From Candidatus Kapaibacterium sp. (lineage in GTDB: Bacteria > Bacteroidota > Ignavibacteria > Kapaibacteriales > UBA4661), in assembly GCA_025055035.1 (NCBI GenBank), contig JANWZB010000019.1, positions 1 through 32,800 on the forward strand: 32,800 nt of DNA, in the 5' to 3' direction. The notes under the pieces were generated by a model, which ran no database searches, was not told where the DNA came from, and was given only the letters and a program-made list of their open reading frames with translations. The position numbers and the translations under genes are program-made. This document shows, in pieces, positions 16,451 to 24,833 of this stretch (position 1 is its first letter; the number at the start of each line of letters is the position of its first letter).

Positions 16451-17206
16451 ATGATACAGAAGCTTTGGAAGCATTTTCTCAACGTTCTTGCCCCACAGGA
16501 ATGCCTTCTTTGTTCGTGCCCCCTAGACAACGAGGCTCTGGACAACGATATATACGACATATCCCAGTACGTCTGCCAACGCTGCCAAGATTGCTTGAAT
16601 CCTGCTTCTTCTCGTGATACGCTCTTAAGTAGCGTAACGCACAACCTCGCCCCCGATGTCTGCAGACTACAGCATATTGTTGCTCGGTACGCTTATTCTC
16701 CCGTAGAGCGTAGTTTTGCAGAGCCAGATACTCTGTCCTTGTCGCCTGCAACATTGCTATACGCTATAAAGTATCATGGCAAAAAGCATCTCGCTAGAGC
16801 ATTAGGGCGTGAGCTTGGGGCTATTCTTCGCATGCTGGGAATAGTTCAATACCACTATATTGTACCCATACCTATCCACACTGTACGTCGGCGCGAGCGT
16901 GGCTACAATCAGTCTGAGCACATCGCCTATGGCGTCGCCGATGTTCTGAGCATACCAGTACGGACATCTCTGATATACCGTAGAGCATACACTCTTTCGC
17001 AAACCTACCTGAGTTCACACGAGCGCCGCAACAACGTCCGCACCGCTTTTGCTGTGCACCACCATAGCCGGTCGGATATCAACGGGGCATCACTTCTCCT
17101 TATTGATGATATTCTCACAACAGGCGCCACACTTAACACCTGCGCAACGCTTCTTGCAGAACACGGAGCGCAGCGTATTGATGCCGCAACGGTCTTTGCT
17201 GCATAA
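16451..17206 (+). CDS. comF: ComF family phosphoribosyltransferase-like protein
   Basis: N-terminal CLLC...CQRC zinc ribbon, VRRRERGYNQSEHIA, RRAYTLSQTYLSSHERRNNVRTAF, LLLIDDILTTGATLNTCATLLAEHGAQRIDAATVF (PRTase loop). Start MIQKLWKHF at 16451. Confidence 0.9.
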   Translation: MIQKLWKHFLNVLAPQECLLCSCPLDNEALDNDIYDISQYVCQRCQDCLNPASSRDTLLSSVTHNLAPDVCRLQHIVARYAYSPVERSFAEPDTLSLSPATLLYAIKYHGKKHLARALGRELGAILRMLGIVQYHYIVPIPIHTVRRRERGYNQSEHIAYGVADVLSIPVRTSLIYRRAYTLSQTYLSSHERRNNVRTAFAVHHHSRSDINGASLLLIDDILTTGATLNTCATLLAEHGAQRIDAATVFAA

Positions 17207-17463
17207 TTCCCCGTTTCACCATATTCCCTAGCACACATACTGTGTATACTATTGTCAACAACTGTCAGATTACCACAACACGTTAACACTTACTACCACT
17301 TACTTATACGATAATTTAGAAATCTGAATAAGCAGTTATTCTTCTAAGACTACAAATTTCAATGCTATACAAGCAATTTAAAACTTTGGCACATAAAATG
17401 CTATCCTTGAGAATAAATGCACACTTAATTGTTTTCTCATCACTCAACTCAAAGGACAGCATT

Positions 17464-17715
17464 ATGATTAAGAAACTTGTTATCGAGGACGGTCGTAAAG
17501 TTATTCTCAAGCGCGAAGAAGGCGACCGGACATTTTTCACACAAGGTGTGATTGCATATGAGGGCAGACTGTGGTATGCAATTCTTCTTGAAAATGAAGC
17601 GCTCATTAAAATCCGTAAAAATAGCGGAAAGGAGTATCGTGTTAAGTACGGCGGCTGGACACTGTGCGAGATTCACAATACCTCAGGAGACCAGCGCACC
17701 AGCCTCAATGCTTAG
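17464..17715 (+). CDS. Small hypothetical protein (83 aa)
   Basis: MIKKLVIEDGRKVILKREEGDRTFFTQGVIAYEGRLWYAILLENEALIKIRKNSGKEYRVKYGGWTLCEIHNTSGDQRTSLNA; AAAGGA Shine-Dalgarno-like sequence just upstream of ATG 17464. Confidence 0.6.
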   Translation: MIKKLVIEDGRKVILKREEGDRTFFTQGVIAYEGRLWYAILLENEALIKIRKNSGKEYRVKYGGWTLCEIHNTSGDQRTSLNA

Positions 17716-17966
17716 TGTTTTTCCTCCATGAGTATCTTCTTGTTCTATACGGTAGCATACATACGCGTTCATGCAGCACAAAAGTATTCCACATCTTAAA
17801 AAAAAAATGCAATTTAGTGGCTTGTAATTTCGTAGCAGCTTTGCTGAGCGTACGCTCATGTTGTACGCGGTGCTTAACTAGCTGTTTTTCCATCTCCGAT
17901 AACGCAATCTGTATCGCGGTAGGAAACCATCTCCTAATGTTTGTATAGTTTCTGAATTGGAATACC

Positions 17967-19988
17967 GTGCTGCTCCCAATGCAGCCCTCTCTCCGTATGA
18001 TGCACCAACATGTAGTACTCTGTAGGTCTTTGCTACAGCGTCTCCATTTTTGTAGATCTCTATTTCTATCTTGCACAGCTTTTTCTTGGGTGTGGGCATG
18101 CACTCTGATGTTAGTGAGTGTCGAAACCGTACTTCTCGCTCAGCCGAAGAAGAAGATCATTCCCAAAATGCTTCAAGTGCAAGGTGTATCTGTAAGCAAA
18201 GTTGAAGCATTATGTTCTCCGTTTCGGGAGACAAACATCACCTTGTCGCCTGACAGACGCGTTATATACTTCATGTCCGAACGTGGCAGTCAGCCATGGT
18301 CGCAGTTTGACGAGAAACTCCATCGCTACGATGGCGACATCTGGTATGCTGAACGCAAGGATGGTGTGTGGCAACCTCCTCAGCCTCTTCCTACATCTAT
18401 TAACTCTTCTTTTTCAGAAGATGAGCCTAATCTTAGCCCTGATGGACAGATAGTATTGTTTCAGAGCTTTCGCAGCGGTTGGGAAGAACAAGGCGGTCCG
18501 TATTTTATGGCGGAACGCAAAGGGAAAACATGGGAAAATATCGTTGGCTTAGGCGGTACCCTTACAAGTTTCTTCATCAATCAAAGCAGGGATAATAACG
18601 GCTCAGTTGCTACTGATGGCTCTTCGATGTCTCCAACAGGAACCATATTCATTTTTACCTGCGGCAAAGACCTTCATCCTAAAACTCCCCACGATATCTA
18701 CATTGCTAGGCGCTTTCTCGATGGAACGTTCTCTCAGGTAGAACGCTTAGAGATTAGTACACCCAAAAATGAACGCTCCGTTTTTATCGCCGCCGATGGT
18801 AAAACGCTTTACTTTGCTTCCAATGGGTATGGTGGTTTAGGTGGTCTTGATATTTTCAAGACAACGCTGAACGACGACGGCACGTTTGGCACACTGTATA
18901 ATCTTGGCGAGCCATTCAACAGCAAAGATGATGATTACGGCTTTGTTTTAAGTGCTGATGGTAAGGAAGCTTACTTTATTCGCGACGGAGATATTTACGT
19001 TGCCGATCTGTCTCAGCTCGACTCCCGCGAACTGAAAGCTGCGCCAGTAGTGCTCCTTACGGGCACTATCAAAAGCAAAGCGACTGGCTCTCCCCTTGAA
19101 GCATCAATCGATATTAGCGAAATTCCCGCTGCAGGCATGGAAGATAGTGGCATAGGTGGCTACTCCCTAACAGCGCGCAGCAACAGTATATCGGGAGAAT
19201 ACGCTGCTATTCTGAAACCCGGAAAAACGTATATGCTCTCGGTATCAGCAAGTAAGCATAAAGGCACGAACAAAGAATTTTCCCTCAACGCAGAACACCT
19301 TGCAAGCGGAACATACAAACTCGATGTCGAGCTCGAACCGTTACCACTACGTCCATCCAAGACTAAATCTACAACAACCTCTACAGTAGCCTTAAAGAAC
19401 GCTTCTACTGTTATCCCGACCATTGCTACTATTTATTTCAAAACAGACGACTTTACACTGGAGGAAAGGTATCTTGATGAACTTGACAAAGTGTGGGAAT
19501 TTTTGAGGGCAAATCCTACCTATCAAGCTGAAATCTCTGGTTATGCAGACGACAGAGGCTCATATGAATATAATCTTCGCCTTTCACAGCGGCGCGTTAA
19601 TGCTATCGCTGATTATCTTTGGTCTCTTGGATGCGAGCGTAAACGCCTTGCGCTCAAGTTCTTTGGTGAGGAAGAGCCTGTGGCTAACAACCTTACAGCA
19701 GAAGGGCGCTCTCGCAATCGGCGTGCAGAAATTACGTTCTTCCGCAAGCTTGAAGAGCGTTCTCCAGCTGCACCTCAATCTATCAATAATAATCCACAGT
19801 CTCCTGCTCGACAGCATTCTGCCTCTCCTTCATCGTCTTCTTCAACAAACACACTAGTTTCTCCTAGAGCATCGTCGCCCACAAAGCCTGTATCTCTGCC
19901 CCCTACTGTACCGAAGGATTCAGTATCCTCAGCAAAATCCAAAACTCCACTACCGTCATCGAGTAAACCTAACCCTAATACACCGTAA
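17967..19988 (+). CDS. PD40 beta-propeller / CRD-like / OmpA C-terminal domain outer-membrane-associated protein (PorE-like architecture)
   Basis: Signal peptide; repeated LSPDGRVIYFMS, LSPDGQIVLFQS, SPTGTIFIFTC, IAADGKTLYFASNGYGGLGGLDIFKT, LSADGKEAYFI; LTGTIKSKATGSPLEASIDI...GEYAAILKPGKTYMLSVSASKHKG (CRD-like); ATIYFKTDDFTLEERYLDELDKVWEFL...ISGYADDRGSYEYNLRLSQRRVNAIADYL...GRSRNRRAEITF (OmpA). Ser/Pro-rich tail. True start may be the MM at 17997/18000. Confidence 0.87.
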   Translation: MLLPMQPSLRMMHQHVVLCRSLLQRLHFCRSLFLSCTAFSWVWACTLMLVSVETVLLAQPKKKIIPKMLQVQGVSVSKVEALCSPFRETNITLSPDRRVIYFMSERGSQPWSQFDEKLHRYDGDIWYAERKDGVWQPPQPLPTSINSSFSEDEPNLSPDGQIVLFQSFRSGWEEQGGPYFMAERKGKTWENIVGLGGTLTSFFINQSRDNNGSVATDGSSMSPTGTIFIFTCGKDLHPKTPHDIYIARRFLDGTFSQVERLEISTPKNERSVFIAADGKTLYFASNGYGGLGGLDIFKTTLNDDGTFGTLYNLGEPFNSKDDDYGFVLSADGKEAYFIRDGDIYVADLSQLDSRELKAAPVVLLTGTIKSKATGSPLEASIDISEIPAAGMEDSGIGGYSLTARSNSISGEYAAILKPGKTYMLSVSASKHKGTNKEFSLNAEHLASGTYKLDVELEPLPLRPSKTKSTTTSTVALKNASTVIPTIATIYFKTDDFTLEERYLDELDKVWEFLRANPTYQAEISGYADDRGSYEYNLRLSQRRVNAIADYLWSLGCERKRLALKFFGEEEPVANNLTAEGRSRNRRAEITFFRKLEERSPAAPQSINNNPQSPARQHSASPSSSSSTNTLVSPRASSPTKPVSLPPTVPKDSVSSAKSKTPLPSSSKPNPNTP

Positions 19989-19991
19989 AGC

Positions 19992-20672
19992 GTGCCTAGG
20001 TATAGATATATGGAGCGACAACTACTACCCAACATCACTCTCGAAGCTCAACACGTATCACATCGTTTTCAACGTAGGTTTGTATGGCAGAATATATCTC
20101 TGACGGTACATAGCACTGAGATTTGGGGCGTAACAGGTAGTAATGGCTCTGGAAAAACAACGCTTCTTCGTGTTCTCACAGGGCTTCTCACACCAACGAG
20201 TGGCTCTGTTAAAGTTTGGCTTTCTGGTCTTCCCGTAGATCCTGAGCATATTGTTCGGCATGTAGGGTTTGTCTCTCCCTACCTGACACTCTACGAAGAA
20301 TATACCCCAGTGGAGCTATGTCAGATTGTCGCTCGCATGCGTGGAATACAGTTCGATAGGCACTACTATACATCCCTAGCACATCACGTGGGTCTTGCTC
20401 TATGGTCTCACGATAACATCGCTCGATTTTCCTCTGGCATGAAGCAGCGCGTCAGGCTTATTCTTGCGCTGCTCTTTCGTCCTGCGCTCCTCGTACTCGA
20501 CGAACCCATGACAAATTTGGATGACGAGGGTATCGCGTGCGTACAAGCGCTCATACGCGAGCACCAGCAGAATGGCGGAGCGTGTATCATTGCAACAAAT
20601 GACTCGCGTGATTACGAGCTTTGTACACATATTCTTTCGCTTCCACACCCTCACCCCACACAAACACGTTAG
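19992..20672 (+). CDS. ABC transporter ATP-binding protein (CcmA-like)
   Basis: Walker A GSNGSGKTTLLRVLTGLLTPTSGSV, signature FSSGMKQRVRLILALLFRPALLVLDEPMTNLD (Walker B). Start possibly MERQLLPN at 20010. Confidence 0.88.
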   Translation: MPRYRYMERQLLPNITLEAQHVSHRFQRRFVWQNISLTVHSTEIWGVTGSNGSGKTTLLRVLTGLLTPTSGSVKVWLSGLPVDPEHIVRHVGFVSPYLTLYEEYTPVELCQIVARMRGIQFDRHYYTSLAHHVGLALWSHDNIARFSSGMKQRVRLILALLFRPALLVLDEPMTNLDDEGIACVQALIREHQQNGGACIIATNDSRDYELCTHILSLPHPHPTQTR

Positions 20673-20679
20673 AATCTAT

Positions 20680-20712
20680 AAAAAAGCCGCATGACTGCTG
20701 TATCACGCGGCT
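20680..20712 (-). terminator. Intrinsic terminator of msrA
   Basis: Minus strand reads AGCCGCGTGA-TACAGCAG-TCATGCGGCT-TTTTT; 10-bp stem with one G-U wobble followed by a T run, ~37 nt after the msrA stop. Confidence 0.85.
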
Positions 20713-20748
20713 CCTCCAACGAGAGCTTTCACAGACGACCACTCGTAC

Positions 20749-21456
20749 CTAGTGCTTGAGCTTATCCTTAAAGACAGCTTCAAATTTTTCTACCTTCGGG
20801 CGAATAACAAACATGCAATACCCTTGATTCGGGTTATTATGAAAGTAGTTTTGGTGATACTCTTCGGCGGGATAAAACGCCGTCATTGGCACAATTTGTG
20901 TTACAATAGGCTTATCCCATGCGCCTGAAGCATCAAGTTCTTTCTTGTATCGTTCTGCAAGAGCTTTCTGCTGCTCGCTATGATAAAAGATAACTGAGCG
21001 ATACTGCGTTCCTACATCATTACCTTGACGATTGGGTGTTGTCGGATCGTGCGTTTTCCAGAAAATTTTGAGGAGATCTTCATAGCGTATTTGCGTAGGA
21101 TCGTAGGTTATTTGCACACATTCCGCATGACCTGTTGTCCCTTCGCATACTTGCTTATAGGTAGGATTTGCAACTGTCCCTCCCGAATACCCAGAGACAA
21201 CCTTCAGCACGCCTTTCACGCGTTGAAAAATTGCCTCCGTACACCAGAAACAGCCTGAACCAAAGGTTGCAAGCTCTGTTTGACCCGACGCTGGCTCTTG
21301 CACTGTAAACACAGGAATAGTCCTTTCTTTTGATGATACATTCTGCTCCTGCTTATTTGACTGCGCTACACACGATAGCGCACTACACATTATTAGATAG
21401 ACACCACCTACGAGAACTAACGTTTCTACGCCTACAACACCAGTACCACGTTTCAT
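20749..21456 (-). CDS. msrA: Peptide-methionine (S)-S-oxide reductase, predicted exported
   Basis: FGSGCFWCTEAIFQRVKGVLKVVSGYSGG, GHAECVQITYDP, FWKTHDPTTPNRQGNDVGTQYRSVIFYH, FYPAEEYHQNYF; hydrophobic N-terminal segment before the catalytic domain. Confidence 0.95.
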   Translation of the reverse strand: MKRGTGVVGVETLVLVGGVYLIMCSALSCVAQSNKQEQNVSSKERTIPVFTVQEPASGQTELATFGSGCFWCTEAIFQRVKGVLKVVSGYSGGTVANPTYKQVCEGTTGHAECVQITYDPTQIRYEDLLKIFWKTHDPTTPNRQGNDVGTQYRSVIFYHSEQQKALAERYKKELDASGAWDKPIVTQIVPMTAFYPAEEYHQNYFHNNPNQGYCMFVIRPKVEKFEAVFKDKLKH

Positions 21457-21552
21457 GACTATCTCTCAACATATCGGGGAAAAAGGTATTTGTCATTGCT
21501 TCGTTTTTGACGCTGTACTGTGGGCAAAAGATTAGTATAGGATGTGTTTTTC

Positions 21553-23721
21553 TCACTCTCGTATTCCAAGGGCTTTAAGGAAGAAGGCATACTCAAACGC
21601 ACGCTCTCGTAACGCATCATAGCGTCCTGACGAACCACCGTGCCCTACACCCATTGTAATCTTGAAGAGCAGCATATTCGTGTCAGTTTTTGTTGCACGT
21701 AGTTTTGCACAAAACTTTGCTGGCTCCCAGTATGGAACTTGGGTATCATTTAATCCTGTTGTGAGAAGCAGCGCTGGGTATGCCTGTGCAGTGATATTAT
21801 CATAGGGCGAATAGGACTTCATGTAGTCGTAATAGTGCTTCTCGTTTGGATTGCCCCACTCTTCGTATTCTGCTGTTGTGAGTGGCAGGCTTGCATCGAG
21901 CATTGTATTGATCACATCAACAAACGGTACTGCTGCGTGCACAGCTTTAAATAAATCAGGACGCATGTTCATTACTGCTCCCATAAGCAGCCCTCCCGCT
22001 GAACCACCATTGGCAACAAGCTTTTGCGGATTCGTATAACCTTGAGTAATAAGGTGCTCCGCTGCTGCAATATAGTCCAAAAAGGTATTCTTCTTCTTGA
22101 GCAATTTTCCGTCCTCATACCATTGCTTTCCCATTTCTCCACCACCGCGAATATGGGCAATAGCATAGATAAATCCCCTATCTAAAAGGCTTATGCGATT
22201 ACTATTGAAGGTTGGTTCTGTAGAGATACCATATGAACCATACGCATACAGCAGTGTCGGGTTTAAGCCATTTTTCTGTAATCCTTTCCTGTACACGAGC
22301 GATAGAGGAATCATCACGCCATCATGCGATTTTGCCGCAAGACGCTCTACAACATAGTCCTCAGGATTATACCCACCTGGCACTTCCTGCTGCTTTAAAA
22401 GCACAGATGTACGGTTCACGACATCATAGTTATATACCGAGTTTGGTGTAATGAGTGACGTATATCCGTAGCGTAGGGTCATCGTGTTGTACTCAGGATT
22501 GGTACTAACATACGCCAAATACGCCTGTTCGGGAAAGCCTATACGATGAGATTTTCGAGAGACAACGTCATAGAGCTCTATCGCTGTTAAGCCGTTTTCT
22601 CGTATGGACAGCGCCCAAAACTTCGCAAATGTGTCAATATCTTCAATCTTGACATGAGGGCGATGAGGTATGACTTCTTTCCAGTACTTTTTCGACGGCT
22701 TGTCGAGAGGAGCTACCATCACACGAAAGTTTTTCGCTTGATCATTTGTAAGAATGACAAAATGCTTATCATGGTGCGTTACCGAATACTCATGCCCGTT
22801 GGTACGAGGCTCAATGCAGCGAAATGCTTGCTGTGGAGTGTTCGCATCAAGATACCAACACTCACCTGTCATTTTGCTATTTGTGCTGATAATGATATAT
22901 CGCTCGCTGCGAGTCTTGCTCACATAGCAGTCGAACTTTTCGTCGCGCTCGTGAAAGACTTCTACATCATTTGCTGGGTCTGTCCCAAGTCTGTGGCGTA
23001 GGATCTTGTACGAGCGCAGCGATGAATCGTACACGTTGTAAAAGAATGTTACATTATCATTTGCCCACGCAAACGAAGCTCCTGTTTCGGGTATTTGGTC
23101 GCTGAGAAGCTCGCCCGTCTCAAGGTTTTTGACAAACAGCGTAAAACGCCGCGCACCTGTAACGTCAAGACCATATGCCAAGAGCTTCCCATTGGGACTA
23201 ACGCTATATACTCCCAACCGCAGAAATTGCTTACCTTCGGCAAGGACATTAAGGTCAAGTGTAATTTGCTCTGGCGCTTCCATCGAGCCTTTTTTACGAC
23301 AGTATATCGCATACTGTTTGCCCTCGACCGTGCGCGAATAGTACATGTATTCACCTTGCTTATACGGCACACTCAAATCAGTTTCTTTTATACGCGACTT
23401 CATTTCCTGATAAAGCTTCTCTTGCAGTTCTTTTGTATCCTGCATCATTGCTTCGGTGTAAGCGTTTTCCGCTTCAAGATAGGCAATAACGTCAGGGTTA
23501 TTTTTCTCACGCAGCCAGAAATAGTTATCAGTGCGGGTTTCACCGTGAATTGTCTGCATCTTGGGTAGAATCCTAGCAATAGGAGGTTTTACCGTATCGC
23601 TCATAACCATTGCTGTTAAGAAACAAGGAAACACAATACTACCAATAGAGAGGGATGCTACACGGCACACCACACTGGCAGCTCTAGCAAGCAACGAATA
23701 ATTCTGTACACTCATAAGCAT
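21553..23721 (-). CDS. ptrB: S9A prolyl oligopeptidase family protein, oligopeptidase B-like
   Basis: TDNYFWLREKNNPDVIAYLEAENAY; NGGSAGGLLMGAVMN (Ser), LNDTQVPYWEPAKF (Asp), VGHGGSSGRYD (His). Confidence 0.92.
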   Translation of the reverse strand: MLMSVQNYSLLARAASVVCRVASLSIGSIVFPCFLTAMVMSDTVKPPIARILPKMQTIHGETRTDNYFWLREKNNPDVIAYLEAENAYTEAMMQDTKELQEKLYQEMKSRIKETDLSVPYKQGEYMYYSRTVEGKQYAIYCRKKGSMEAPEQITLDLNVLAEGKQFLRLGVYSVSPNGKLLAYGLDVTGARRFTLFVKNLETGELLSDQIPETGASFAWANDNVTFFYNVYDSSLRSYKILRHRLGTDPANDVEVFHERDEKFDCYVSKTRSERYIIISTNSKMTGECWYLDANTPQQAFRCIEPRTNGHEYSVTHHDKHFVILTNDQAKNFRVMVAPLDKPSKKYWKEVIPHRPHVKIEDIDTFAKFWALSIRENGLTAIELYDVVSRKSHRIGFPEQAYLAYVSTNPEYNTMTLRYGYTSLITPNSVYNYDVVNRTSVLLKQQEVPGGYNPEDYVVERLAAKSHDGVMIPLSLVYRKGLQKNGLNPTLLYAYGSYGISTEPTFNSNRISLLDRGFIYAIAHIRGGGEMGKQWYEDGKLLKKKNTFLDYIAAAEHLITQGYTNPQKLVANGGSAGGLLMGAVMNMRPDLFKAVHAAVPFVDVINTMLDASLPLTTAEYEEWGNPNEKHYYDYMKSYSPYDNITAQAYPALLLTTGLNDTQVPYWEPAKFCAKLRATKTDTNMLLFKITMGVGHGGSSGRYDALRERAFEYAFFLKALGIRE

Positions 23722-23760
23722 GAAGGATATTATGGTGATGGAGAGTAGAGTCCCTAATAT

Positions 23761-24702
23761 TTACCGAGTTTCAAGCCAGCGTTCTGCATCAATAGCAGCC
23801 ATACAGCCACTTGCAGCAGCGGTTACTGCCTGACGATACACTGCATCTTGCACATCGCCACAAGCAAATATTCCCGGAACGTTGGTATAGGTTGATTTAC
23901 CCTTTGTTATCACATATCCTTGCGCATCGAGATCGAGCAGTCCTTCAACAAGCTTGGTATTTGGCTGATGTCCAATAGCAACGAATGCTCCATCAATTGG
24001 CATGTCGCGTAGGGAGTTATCCAGCACATTGCGTAGAACAACCGACGTCATCTTTTTCAGACCTGTAGATAGTGTTTCTCCACGAAATTCTTCTACCACC
24101 GTGTTGAGAAGAAACGAGATCTTCGGGTTGTTTCGTGCTCGGTCGAGCATGATTTTAGAAGCACGGAATTCCTCGCGACGGTGCACAATTGTTACTGAGG
24201 CACAAAAGCGCGTAAGGTAATTTGCCTCCTCCATTGCTGTATCGCCTCCACCAACGACAATCACATGCTGATCCCGAAAAAAGAAGCCATCGCAGGTCGC
24301 ACACGCTGATATACCATACCCCATATATTCGCTTTCTCCCTTTACACCAAGCAGCTTCGCGGAAGCACCCATCGCAATAATGACCGCGTCGGCATAGTAC
24401 TCCGAGCCGCGCTCCGTTGTGAGAATAAATCCTTGCGTCTGGGGCTTCAGCCTAACAACAGTTTCATACACCGATTGCGCCCCAAAGCGCTGTGCCTGTT
24501 TGCGCATAACGTCCATTAGCTCCGGACCTTGGATACCATGTTCAAAACCCGGATAATTTTCCACCTCTGTTGTAATGGTCAGTTGCCCACCGGGCTGCTG
24601 TCCCTCAAACACTGTTACATGGAGATTTGCACGGGCAGCATACAAAGCTGCAGTTAAGCCTGCTGGTCCAGAACCAATTATTCCGACATTGTGGCGTGCC
24701 AT
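23761..24702 (-). CDS. trxB: Thioredoxin-disulfide reductase
   Basis: MARHNVGIIGSGPAGLTAALYAARANL, GGQLTITTEVENYPGF, CATCDGFFF redox motif, VVGGGDTAMEEANYL, FACGDVQDAVYRQAVTAAASGCMAA. Start MARHN at 24702 (alternative MKFLCSS at 24723). Confidence 0.94.
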   Translation of the reverse strand: MARHNVGIIGSGPAGLTAALYAARANLHVTVFEGQQPGGQLTITTEVENYPGFEHGIQGPELMDVMRKQAQRFGAQSVYETVVRLKPQTQGFILTTERGSEYYADAVIIAMGASAKLLGVKGESEYMGYGISACATCDGFFFRDQHVIVVGGGDTAMEEANYLTRFCASVTIVHRREEFRASKIMLDRARNNPKISFLLNTVVEEFRGETLSTGLKKMTSVVLRNVLDNSLRDMPIDGAFVAIGHQPNTKLVEGLLDLDAQGYVITKGKSTYTNVPGIFACGDVQDAVYRQAVTAAASGCMAAIDAERWLETR

Positions 24703-24737
24703 AGAACTACAAAGGAACTTCATGGTGTAAACGATGA

Positions 24738-24783
24738 ATCCTCGCTTGGTTGTGTTGTATTCGCAATACAACTCAGCGAGGAT
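24738..24783. repeat. Nested perfect inverted repeat (9-bp outer + 8-bp inner arms) between PPIase gene and trxB
   Basis: ATCCTCGCT tggttgt GTTGTATT cgc AATACAAC tc AGCGAGGAT; both arm pairs are perfect. Confidence 0.9.
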
Positions 24784-24833
24784 GTATCGATTGCATATAG
24801 CTCAAAAGGGATTTGTGCGTATTGGAAACGCAC

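Noticed and set aside
17705-18103. 132-aa minus-strand ORF as an intact gene
   Set aside because: Poor composition at both ends and antisense to the PD40/OmpA leader; kept only as a low-score possible relic.
19745-19985. Ser/Pro-rich low-complexity stretch
   Set aside because: Explained as the C-terminal tail of the OmpA-family protein.
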